From Chloroflexota bacterium (GTDB taxonomy: Bacteria; Chloroflexota; Anaerolineae; Aggregatilineales; Phototrophicaceae), in NCBI GenBank assembly GCA_026707745.1, contig JAPOWG010000089.1:1-64000 (forward strand): a DNA stretch of 64,000 bases, in the 5' to 3' direction. A program made the position numbers and the translations under genes. Below the pieces are notes generated by a model. It was not told the origin of the DNA. It saw only the letters and a list, made by a program, of their open reading frames with translations, and searched no databases. Positions within the stretch are counted from its first letter, which is position 1. Each line of letters opens with the position of its first letter. Below, piece after piece: positions 45,378 through 52,157 of this stretch.

Positions 45378-45560
45378 TTATCGGATGGCTTTTTGCTCGT
45401 TAACGACAACCGCACCCGCCAGCCTATAATATCAGGCCTGCGCCTCGTTATCCACAATCGACCACAAATGCCCGAAACGCATTGCCTGGCTGACAGTATA
45501 CCCAAGACCTGGCGCGCCACTGCCTTCGGCGCTTGGGTAGATGCAAAATGGCGTTTGTGG
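45378..45560 (-). pseudogene. remnant of an RDD-family membrane protein gene
   Basis: On the minus strand, frame pieces read APKAVARQVLG, then GYTVSQAMRFGHLWSIVDNEAQA, a TGA, and YYRLAGAVVVNEQKAIR before a stop. They line up with the C-terminus of the RDD protein encoded at 46415 (RNVFGYTISGMF, LWAMFDREKQTWHDKLAGTVVVDERAVEQ). The frame is broken once near LG/YT and interrupted by a TGA. The DNA is clearly diverged from the intact copy, so it is an old paralog, not a recent duplication. No promoter or start is left. Confidence 0.65.
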
Positions 45561-45584
45561 CTCAATAGCGCCGCAGTGCCTGTC

Positions 45585-45950
45585 TCAGCCAGCGAGCGTC
45601 GGGTAAAGATACTCCAGACGATTCTCCATATCGGACGGAGAGTAAATCCGTTTGAACTCTATGAAGTAGCGCAACAATACTCCATAGTCTCGATACACGC
45701 CGGGAATGAAAACGATCCCGGCGTGTTTGATTCCCCGGCTCGCTATGCGGATGTAGTCTTTGTCATAGGTGCATAAGACACGGCGGTCAGCCGTGGCAAA
45801 TTCAAGTTGATTCGGATCGCTATGCCCGAGTCTTTCGAGATCCCGCGCCGTGACCGTGTTTATTCCGAGTTCATTCAACCGTTCAGCGACTTCTACTGGC
45901 ATATTCTCGTCGAAGAAAAGGCGGATGTCTTTCTCAGACAATTTCGTCAT
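45585..45950 (-). CDS. DUF5615 PIN-like toxin of a toxin-antitoxin pair
   Basis: 121 residues. The start overlaps the last 17 bases of the antitoxin gene. It opens with DIRLFFDENMPVEVAERLNE then GINTVTARDLERLGHSD, the DUF5615 (Mut7-C-like PIN) pattern: an acidic Asp-Glu near the start, a second Asp in CTYDKDYIRIA, and a hydrophobic core. Members of this group are inferred RNases of type II TA modules. The typical central and C-terminal acids are present, so activity is plausible, but no target is known. It is transcribed with the DUF433 gene. Confidence 0.85.
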   Translation of the reverse strand: MTKLSEKDIRLFFDENMPVEVAERLNELGINTVTARDLERLGHSDPNQLEFATADRRVLCTYDKDYIRIASRGIKHAGIVFIPGVYRDYGVLLRYFIEFKRIYSPSDMENRLEYLYPTLAG

Positions 45951-46365
45951 CCATCAATGCCAAGACTCGCTTTTCGAAGTCGTCTCCGACCCCCGTGATA
46001 GCTTTTTCGCAGGCGCGTTGCAACGCCGCCCGGTATTTGATAAGGGAATTGTCAAATGCGGTCTGCAGCAGCTTGGATTTCTCCGGTCGACCCCAACCTT
46101 CCTGGGCCAATTCCAGCCCAATCCGAATGTCCTCGCGGATGTCCTGGTCTACTTCGTCCTTGTTCTCGTAATAGAAAGCCAGCGCCGCATGTACCTTTGC
46201 CAGCGAAACCTGATAATCCTCCGCCATCTGCTCCGGACTGCGCTGTCCAAATTGCATCGCCATCACGATATCGATTACACGAAGACCTGTGCCGACAATA
46301 CAAGGACGACCGCCACGTACCTCAGGATTGCGATAGACAAGATTTATGCTCTCTATCTGGTTCAT
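45934..46365 (-). CDS. DUF433 antitoxin
   Basis: 143 residues; AAGGACGAGA stands before the ATG. The N-terminal 75 residues carry the DUF433 signature (NPEVRGGRPCIVGTGLRVIDIV, RSPEQMAEDYQVSLAKVHAALAFYYENKDE), a winged-helix-type DNA-binding fold. The extended C-terminus (residues 80-143, KYRAALQRACEKAITGVGDDFEKRV) is longer than in most relatives and probably wraps the toxin. DUF433 and DUF5615 genes are a widespread pair; the antitoxin usually represses its own promoter. The overlap with the toxin gene implies translational coupling. Confidence 0.87.
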   Translation of the reverse strand: MNQIESINLVYRNPEVRGGRPCIVGTGLRVIDIVMAMQFGQRSPEQMAEDYQVSLAKVHAALAFYYENKDEVDQDIREDIRIGLELAQEGWGRPEKSKLLQTAFDNSLIKYRAALQRACEKAITGVGDDFEKRVLALMDDEIV

Positions 46366-46414
46366 CTTCTCGTCCTTCTTTCTATATCGTGACCGCTACG
46401 CCGCCCCGGCTGGG

Positions 46415-47173
46415 CTAGGCTGATTGCTCAACGGCCCGCTCATCCACCACCACGGTCCCCGCTAGCTTATCATGCCAAGTCTGCTTCTCTCGGTCGAACA
46501 TTGCCCAGAGATATCCCAAAAGGAACATGCCGCTAATCGTATAGCCGAAGACATTGCGTATGATGGCGTCCAGGAGGCCGATGCGCTGACCATTCTTCTT
46601 GATGACCCGCAGCTTCAGCATGATCTTGCCCAAGGTCTGTCCGTTGAACATGGTCATGAAGGCGACGTTGTATACCGCGCTCACCAGCAAATTCATTGTC
46701 AGCACTTCGTTTTGAAACTGTGAGGCGGCGGTCGAAATCATCGTCGCATCATCGGAAAGCAGCGCTGCTTCTATGGTCGTGAAAACGCCGCTAACGCCCG
46801 CTAGCAACAGCGTCATGACCGCCACAATGAGCCCGTCGATTATGATTGCCAGCCAGCGTTTGCCCACCGACGCCAGAGGTACCTGTTTTATAGCGGGTGG
46901 GGGCGCTGGGCCAGGCGCGGCGACTGACAGCTCTTTTGGCGGCGCGGGAATAATTTGGGCCAGTTCATCGCTGGCCGGTTGAAAATCGGGATCCAGTTCC
47001 AGTGCCGAGCGCAGAAACTCAATCCGTTGACCGTGACTGAGCGCTGACTGTGAGGCCAGGTAATAGGCATCGGCGCTCGGGTTCTCCTCAAGTTCCTCAC
47101 TGATCAGTTCCCGGGCGCGGTCCATTTGGAATCGGTCAATCGCTGCTTGAATCTCCGCTAATCTGTCCGCCAT
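46415..47173 (-). CDS. RDD-family membrane protein with N-terminal TPR-like helices
   Basis: 252 residues from ATG 47173 (GTG 47188 also possible). Residues 1-80 look like a short tetratricopeptide-type helical region (AEIQAAIDRFQMDRARELISEELEENPSADAYYLAS..RSALELDPDF). A proline-rich linker follows. The RDD domain (about 105-240) has the marks of the family: an Arg-x5-Asp in the first span (GKRWLAIIIDGLIVA), GQTLGKIMLKLRVIKKNG and WHDKLAGTVVV. RDD proteins are predicted transporters or channels with unclear substrates. A decayed relative lies downstream beyond the TA pair. Confidence 0.82.
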   Translation of the reverse strand: MADRLAEIQAAIDRFQMDRARELISEELEENPSADAYYLASQSALSHGQRIEFLRSALELDPDFQPASDELAQIIPAPPKELSVAAPGPAPPPAIKQVPLASVGKRWLAIIIDGLIVAVMTLLLAGVSGVFTTIEAALLSDDATMISTAASQFQNEVLTMNLLVSAVYNVAFMTMFNGQTLGKIMLKLRVIKKNGQRIGLLDAIIRNVFGYTISGMFLLGYLWAMFDREKQTWHDKLAGTVVVDERAVEQSA

Positions 47174-47308
47174 TTTTGTCACCGCCACATCTGCATTACC
47201 GCTAGGGTATCATACTTGATAACAGTCCGCATGTGTTATGATAAGCTCCGCATTGGCAGGGCCAGGCGCGCGGCTGTCTGGCCAGCCCGGAAGGACGAGC
47301 CCAATTTC

Positions 47309-47665
47309 ATGAACGAGAACGCCGGACGCATCGCCGCCAGCAAAGCCGGTCGTCGCTTCATCGCTCAGATGAACTTTTACAATGCCGGTGATTTCAAGCG
47401 CTTGCGGCAGTTCGTCCATAGCAGCTACTATGATCTGATCTTGATGGAAAATCCGGCAGATCGCCGTATGCTCGATCTTAAGGCCACCCGTAAACTACAT
47501 GGGCGCTTGAAGGTTTTAGAAATCGAAAAGGCCGAGGATTGCGCGATAGATGTCATCTTGCAAGGCGAAAAGGGCGCGTCGCGATTGCGCCTTGAAATGA
47601 TTGTGAACGAGAGTTACCCGCATCAGATTATCCACTATTCTTTACGGCCTATTGAGCGGGGCTGA
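47309..47665 (+). CDS. NTF2-like (SnoaL-fold) small protein
   Basis: 118 residues from ATG 47309. The pattern AASKAGRRFIAQMNFYNAGDFKRLRQFV.. then DVILQGEKGASRLRLEMIV and IIHYSLRPIE fits the cone-shaped NTF2-like fold that also precedes some serine hydrolases (N-x-GD, strand-rich C-terminus). Family members bind small ligands or act as dimerisation parts; no catalytic acid pair is obvious. It has no signal peptide and stands 15 bases before the NadE gene, so the two may be co-transcribed. Confidence 0.6.
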   Translation: MNENAGRIAASKAGRRFIAQMNFYNAGDFKRLRQFVHSSYYDLILMENPADRRMLDLKATRKLHGRLKVLEIEKAEDCAIDVILQGEKGASRLRLEMIVNESYPHQIIHYSLRPIERG

Positions 47666-47680
47666 AGCAAAGGTGCTGCT

Positions 47681-48544
47681 ATGAACGCGGAAAAAACCGG
47701 CCTGGTCCTGGATCGGCTAAAGATAAACACGGAACTGGCGACGCGTATTTTGACCGGTTTCATTCGCGACAGCATCACAAAGGCGGGGATGTCGCGTGCC
47801 GTGATCGGACTGTCCGGAGGGATTGATTCGGCGGTGTCCGCATATCTGTCCGCGGAAGCATTGGGCGCGGACAATGTTTTGGCCTTGCGCATGCCGTACA
47901 AGACCTCTTCGGCCAGCAGTATGAACGATGCTGAAGCGGTCATTGAAGACTTGGGATTGCCGCATCAGACGCTTCCAATCACCGATATGGCCGAACCCAT
48001 GATTGAACGATTCCCTGAAATGAGCAAACTGCGGCGGGGCAACATCATGGCCCGGCTGCGCATGATCACGCTCTATGATCAATCCATGGCCTGGGGTGGT
48101 CTGGTGATGGGCACGAGCAACAAGACGGAGTTCTTGTTGGGATACAGCACGATCTACGGCGATAGCGGCGTGGCCTTGCATCCGATCGCGGACCTCTACA
48201 AGTATCAGGTGCGGCAACTCGCGACTTGCCTGGGAGTGCCGCGATCGATCATTGACAAGCCGCCCACTGCCGACCTGTGGGTGGGGCAGACCGATGAGGA
48301 CGAACTGGGCTTCACCTACGACGAAGCCGATCAAGTGCTGATGCTTCTGGTTGACGAGCGCTTCACGGTGGAAGAGGTCGCCGCGGAAGGCTTCGACAGC
48401 GAATTTGTCGACCGCATTTGGGAACGGGTCAAGGCCAACCACTACAAGCGGACCATGCCTAATATCGCCAAATTATCCAAGCGCAGTATCGGGCATGACT
48501 TCCTGTATCTGCGCGATTACACCGGGCGCGCCGGTCGCCTTTGA
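47681..48544 (+). CDS. nadE: NH3-dependent NAD+ synthetase
   Basis: 287 residues, the short form without a glutaminase domain. It adenylates deamido-NAD and amidates it with ammonia, finishing NAD synthesis. Motifs are VIGLSGGIDSAVSAYL (PP-loop, about residues 44-60), LRMPYKTSSASSM, RLRMITLYDQSMAWGGLVMGTSNKTEF, YGDSGVALHPIADLYKYQVRQLA and DKPPTADLWVGQTDEDELG. All core sites look intact. It needs ammonia, so a separate glutamine amidotransferase or free ammonia is assumed. A copy of repeat R begins 8 bases after its stop codon. Confidence 0.93.
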   Translation: MNAEKTGLVLDRLKINTELATRILTGFIRDSITKAGMSRAVIGLSGGIDSAVSAYLSAEALGADNVLALRMPYKTSSASSMNDAEAVIEDLGLPHQTLPITDMAEPMIERFPEMSKLRRGNIMARLRMITLYDQSMAWGGLVMGTSNKTEFLLGYSTIYGDSGVALHPIADLYKYQVRQLATCLGVPRSIIDKPPTADLWVGQTDEDELGFTYDEADQVLMLLVDERFTVEEVAAEGFDSEFVDRIWERVKANHYKRTMPNIAKLSKRSIGHDFLYLRDYTGRAGRL

Positions 48545-48551
48545 TTGCCCC

Positions 48552-48640
48552 GTTTGAGTAAACCACGTCGCTCAAACGTCGAGACGGCTTCCTATTTTGC
48601 GTGAGCGCTACAGACCTTTTCGCTGCCGGCGAGCGACTAC
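48552..48640 (+). repeat. dispersed repeat family R, copy C
   Basis: Begins GTTTGAGTAAACCACGTCGCTCA, contains TATTTTGCGTGAGCG and ends CGCTGCCGGCGAGCGACTAC. It is nearly complete and aligns with copy D over its full length. It lies right after nadE. Confidence 0.75.
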
Positions 48641-49047
48641 GTGCCGTTGACCCTGGTGGGACGAATCTTGTAAATCACGCGCTGCTCTTTGCCTTGGCCC
48701 TCGGGATTAAACGAATAGTAGTCATCGTTGCCCGCATACAGGCCCGACAGTTTGTTGATATGCGCCAGCGCGGCATCGCTTTCATCAAACTCGACGACTT
48801 CGCCTCGTATCTCTACCCAGTGAAAAGGGTTTTGCGGATCTAGGGATAATACCGTGACTTTGGGATTGGCGCGGACGTTGCGATCTTTGCGGCGTCCGAC
48901 CGCCGAATTAATCCAGATCTGGTCGCCTTCCAGGCTTGCCCAGACGGGCGTCACCTGCGGCTGTCCGTCTGGATTGGTCGTGGCGAAGGCGACGACGATC
49001 GGCCGCTCCAAAAGGTCCTTGAGATTGTCTGCGATCGTTACGGACAT
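48637..49047 (-). CDS. PPOX-class (pyridoxamine 5'-phosphate oxidase-like) flavoprotein
   Basis: 136 residues, a split-barrel flavin-binding protein; GGAGCGAATT precedes the ATG. Landmarks are ADNLKDLLERPIVVAFATTN, DGQPQVTPVWASLEGDQIWIN, RRKDRNVRANPKVTVLSLD and VEIRGEVVEF. These fit the F420- or FMN-binding PPOX group, which reduce or oxidise small compounds in the cytoplasm. In Chloroflexota and Actinobacteria many members use F420, but FMN is equally possible. The final residues touch the edge of repeat R copy C at the 3' side. It stands alone on the minus strand. Confidence 0.85.
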   Translation of the reverse strand: MSVTIADNLKDLLERPIVVAFATTNPDGQPQVTPVWASLEGDQIWINSAVGRRKDRNVRANPKVTVLSLDPQNPFHWVEIRGEVVEFDESDAALAHINKLSGLYAGNDDYYSFNPEGQGKEQRVIYKIRPTRVNGT

Positions 49048-49097
49048 GAGAATTCGCTCCTTTTATTGGCTGCTATATCGTTGATATGGACATTCGC

Positions 49098-50609
49098 TCA
49101 GACGTTGTTGGCTTCTGTGGTGTCGTCTGAGGGCTCGTCGAGTTTGCTCTCACTGGTTGAATTCGGATCTCGTTCGCTTTCCCCGGGCGATGCATCAGCC
49201 TCGGTGGCGGATTGATGGTGATAGAGCAAACCGCCCAGCAAAACTGTCAGATCATGCGGGATGCGCGCTTTGAATTCGCGATAATTTTCGCCGGGCAGCA
49301 TGCCGTTGAGCGAGTAAGTGAATTGTTCGGGGATGCGGCTGCCAGTCATGCCTAGTTCCGGTTCCCACTGGTCGATGACGTGCCAGGCAGCATTGCGGCA
49401 TTGATACAGCTCAAAAACGATATGCGCTTCACCGGCAGATCCTTCAAAACGTATGTCCAGCGCGATCGGCAAGCTGCGATTCTGCTTTTCGATTCGGCGC
49501 AGTGCGGCTTTGCTCATACGATTGGCGATGGGCTGCAATGCTTTGTTCAACTGTTGATTGTCCATCTCGCCGGAACGCCCGGCGATCTTGTTCAACTGCT
49601 TGACGATCTTGCGCGGCATGACCGCTTCAGTGTGACTGATGCGGCCATAGATATCGTATTGCTCACTGCGAATCGCCTTGATAATCCATGAGCCTAGACT
49701 ATGACCTTCGGCATCGACTAGGCGCTTGACGACTGCCAGGTGATTGGGCGTACACGGCGCATTGATGGCGCTATTCTGCGCGTGGTACTGCCAACTCTGC
49801 CGGCGCCCCTGTGTCGAATCTGGATCGAAATATGCGCCCACGGCATAGGGTGGCTGCCAGACGTCAAAGGAAGGCGAACGCCGAAAGACCAGCCGTAGAA
49901 TCAGACTGACAAACCAGAGCAACACCAGGCCCAGCACCATGACCAAAATGCCGACGAGAATCTGCGTCTGCGAGAATACGCTGTCGTTGATTTGAATGCC
50001 TTCTTCAAGATTCTTGATGCCGATGTTCAGCAGGGGGACGACAAAGTCATAATCTGCAATGGAATCGGACGCGGACGGACCGGCGACCGTAGCCGCTTCG
50101 CGCGCTTCGGCAACGTTGATGCGGAATAGCTGGCTATTGTCGCGGGCGATTGGACTGCCCGCCAACTCGTATTGGTCAATCCCGACCTCGACCTTTAGAA
50201 AGACATCGCCCTCAGGAAACTGGCCCAGCGCTAGCTCGGCCGAAAAGGGATAGACCTCCCCCGAAGCAAGCGGGGGCAGATCAACGCTTGTTTCGATTCG
50301 GCCAGACTCGTTGTCGGCAATCGTGATCGTTGATTCTTCAACCGCGTCGCTGCCTTGATTAGTGACGGTGAGCGTGACAATTGCGCTCGCGCCGTCTGAC
50401 GAATAACTAACCAAGGGCGTTGTGATGGCATAGTCTCGGGCTTCGTCTTGCGCAAATGCAACCGAAGCTACCGAGCAAAGTAGGGCAAACAGGCACCATA
50501 TAGCGGCGCGCGTCAGAAACGGCGAATCATTTTGCCGATACAGAGCTAGGGCGCGTAAAGGGCTATGTGCTTTGGTAGCCAGCGGTGTGGAATTGCTTTC
50601 AAATTGCAT
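49098..50609 (-). CDS. exported single-span protein with CARDB-like domain and unknown C-terminal region
   Basis: 503 residues. A hydrophobic segment near residues 33-53 (LTRAAIWCLFALLCSVASVAF) acts as a long signal peptide with a basic start. Residues 60-165 form a beta-rich domain like CARDB or Ig (ASAIVTLTVTNQGSDAVEESTITI, PLASGEVYPFSAELAL). A span follows at about 216-240 (ILVGILVMVLGLVLLWFVSLIL). The cytoplasmic part (about 245-460) is basic and unrecognised (GRISHTEAVMPRKIVKQLNKIAGRSGE..), and the last 40 residues are acidic and disordered. The layout is that of a sensor or scaffold. I cannot assign a function. Confidence 0.65.
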   Translation of the reverse strand: MQFESNSTPLATKAHSPLRALALYRQNDSPFLTRAAIWCLFALLCSVASVAFAQDEARDYAITTPLVSYSSDGASAIVTLTVTNQGSDAVEESTITIADNESGRIETSVDLPPLASGEVYPFSAELALGQFPEGDVFLKVEVGIDQYELAGSPIARDNSQLFRINVAEAREAATVAGPSASDSIADYDFVVPLLNIGIKNLEEGIQINDSVFSQTQILVGILVMVLGLVLLWFVSLILRLVFRRSPSFDVWQPPYAVGAYFDPDSTQGRRQSWQYHAQNSAINAPCTPNHLAVVKRLVDAEGHSLGSWIIKAIRSEQYDIYGRISHTEAVMPRKIVKQLNKIAGRSGEMDNQQLNKALQPIANRMSKAALRRIEKQNRSLPIALDIRFEGSAGEAHIVFELYQCRNAAWHVIDQWEPELGMTGSRIPEQFTYSLNGMLPGENYREFKARIPHDLTVLLGGLLYHHQSATEADASPGESERDPNSTSESKLDEPSDDTTEANNV

Positions 50610-50891
50610 TCGCTGCGCCAGTGACTTTGGATCGTCGCCATACTATAAACGCCTTTAAATCGTTTTCCAAGTCAATTTGGCGCTGGTTGCCACGTACTGG
50701 CGCGCTACAACAATGCGCTGAATAATCGACATTTGCAAAGCGACCGGCGACAGCGCATCCGGCGGATCCAGCCCCGATCGCGATATAAAACCGTATATCG
50801 CTCCCGAATGGGTTACAATGGCGGGGTTGCAGTATATCTGCAGCGCTTTACCTCAGGATTTCATGAGCCGGGTCCGGATGCAGAGGCGAAG

Positions 50892-51539
50892 ATGACAAGC
50901 GAGACCCAAATCGAAGCGCTAATCGACCGCCTGGCGCGTGAAGACACGGCTGCCGATACGTTTAACGAATATGCTTATGATATTGCGAACAACGATATTC
51001 GGCGGCAGAACCTGCGACTTTATTTCGGGCAGATCTCGCGGCTGATGCCAGACACCATGCTGGTGATGGAAGCGCCGGGCTATCGCGGTTGCCGATTGAC
51101 CGGCGTGCCTGTGACCAGCCGCAAGGTTTTGTTGGAAGGCGTGCCCGGACTCGACATATTTGGCAGCAAGGCCGGCTACCGCGATGTCGATGAAGCGGGT
51201 TTCGAGGACATCTACGGCGAGCAGACCGCGACCATTGTTTGGGACGCATTGTCGGATTTGCGCGTGCTGCCTTTTATCTGGAATACCTTTCCCTTTCATC
51301 CCTGCAAACTCGGCATCCCGCGCAGCAATCGCAAGCCCCGACGAGCAGAGACCGAATCGGGCGCAGTATTTCTGCGCGAGGTTATGGAACTATGGCGCTT
51401 TCAAAGGGTGATCGCTGTGGGGAATGTCGCTTCCGAAACGCTGGGAAAGATCGGTATCAATTGTGACAAAGTGCGGCATCCTGCGCAGGGCGGCAAAAAC
51501 GAGTTTGTTGCCGGTCTAAAATCCTTATTTCGCGGGTGA
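50892..51539 (+). CDS. uracil-DNA glycosylase superfamily protein
   Basis: 215 residues from ATG 50892. It has the UDG-fold pattern: MLVMEAPGYRGCRLTGVPVTSRKVL resembles the GEAPG active-site loop, FIWNTFPFHPCKLG carries the Asn/Pro/Phe uracil pocket, and GNVASETLGKIGI with VRHPAQGGKNEF is the leucine-loop-like segment. The usual catalytic Asp or Asn is not confidently placed. It may remove uracil or another damaged base, or be a non-catalytic relative. It converges with the following minus-strand gene, overlapping by 15 bases. A longer frame upstream (to 50733) has no family resemblance. Confidence 0.75.
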   Translation: MTSETQIEALIDRLAREDTAADTFNEYAYDIANNDIRRQNLRLYFGQISRLMPDTMLVMEAPGYRGCRLTGVPVTSRKVLLEGVPGLDIFGSKAGYRDVDEAGFEDIYGEQTATIVWDALSDLRVLPFIWNTFPFHPCKLGIPRSNRKPRRAETESGAVFLREVMELWRFQRVIAVGNVASETLGKIGINCDKVRHPAQGGKNEFVAGLKSLFRG

Positions 51540-51917
51540 TTCGGCTTCAGCCTCTGTGTCCTGTGCTTTTTCCGTTTCTGCCACCGGGCTTGTGGTCAGC
51601 GATGTGCTGCCGCCTTCTTCTTCATAGACATCAGCGAAGAGCAATTGTACGGCATCCTGCGGAAGGCGGCTCAATTCCTGGCCGGCTTCCTGACCGATCT
51701 CCGACATCAGCGCGTCTTGCTGAGTACCCACAGATTCAAAATAGAGCTCCAGAATACGGTAGAACTTGGGTGTGCCCTGCGGGCTGCCGGTTATATGGAC
51801 CACCTGCCGGCGCAGAATGTGGGGCATTCGTTCCACTAATGCCAGAAAATCTTGATAGACATTTTCGAAGTTTTCGGGGTCCTCGGGTTGATCAAATACG
51901 ATCATGAACTTGATCAT
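51525..51917 (-). CDS. EthD-like dimeric alpha-beta barrel protein
   Basis: 130 residues. Residues 1-95 (MIKFMIVFDQPEDPENFENVYQDF.., VVHITGSPQGTPKFYRILELYFES) show the EthD / ferredoxin-like ABM pattern of small dimeric barrels linked to degradation of ethers and polyketides. The C-terminal 30 residues are a disordered acidic tail (TSPVAETEKAQDTEAEAESPAK) not found in the family core. Its 3' end overlaps that of the UDG-like gene by 15 bases on the opposite strand, so expression of the two may interfere. The 240 bases before it contain nothing obvious. Confidence 0.7.
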   Translation of the reverse strand: MIKFMIVFDQPEDPENFENVYQDFLALVERMPHILRRQVVHITGSPQGTPKFYRILELYFESVGTQQDALMSEIGQEAGQELSRLPQDAVQLLFADVYEEEGGSTSLTTSPVAETEKAQDTEAEAESPAK

Positions 51918-52157
51918 CGCAGGCTTTCAACTCGATGGCTGGCTTGTAGATCATACCATAGGTGACAAAAGAGCGATGTTCAAGCATTGATCGGCTTTCG
52001 GCGAAGGCTGGCCCACAGCGAAACCGCTCGGTGCTCTACAGCCCATGAACGCTCAAGTGGCAAATCCGCGACTTCGGTGGCACAATTTGGGGATATTACA
52101 GAATTCAATACATCAGCCACGATCACCGGCGGCTGAGTTTGCGAATAGGATCGTGCC

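Noticed and set aside
45393..45776. Plus-strand frame of 127 codons
   Set aside because: It runs across the RDD remnant and the toxin gene on the other strand; no ribosome site and no domain.
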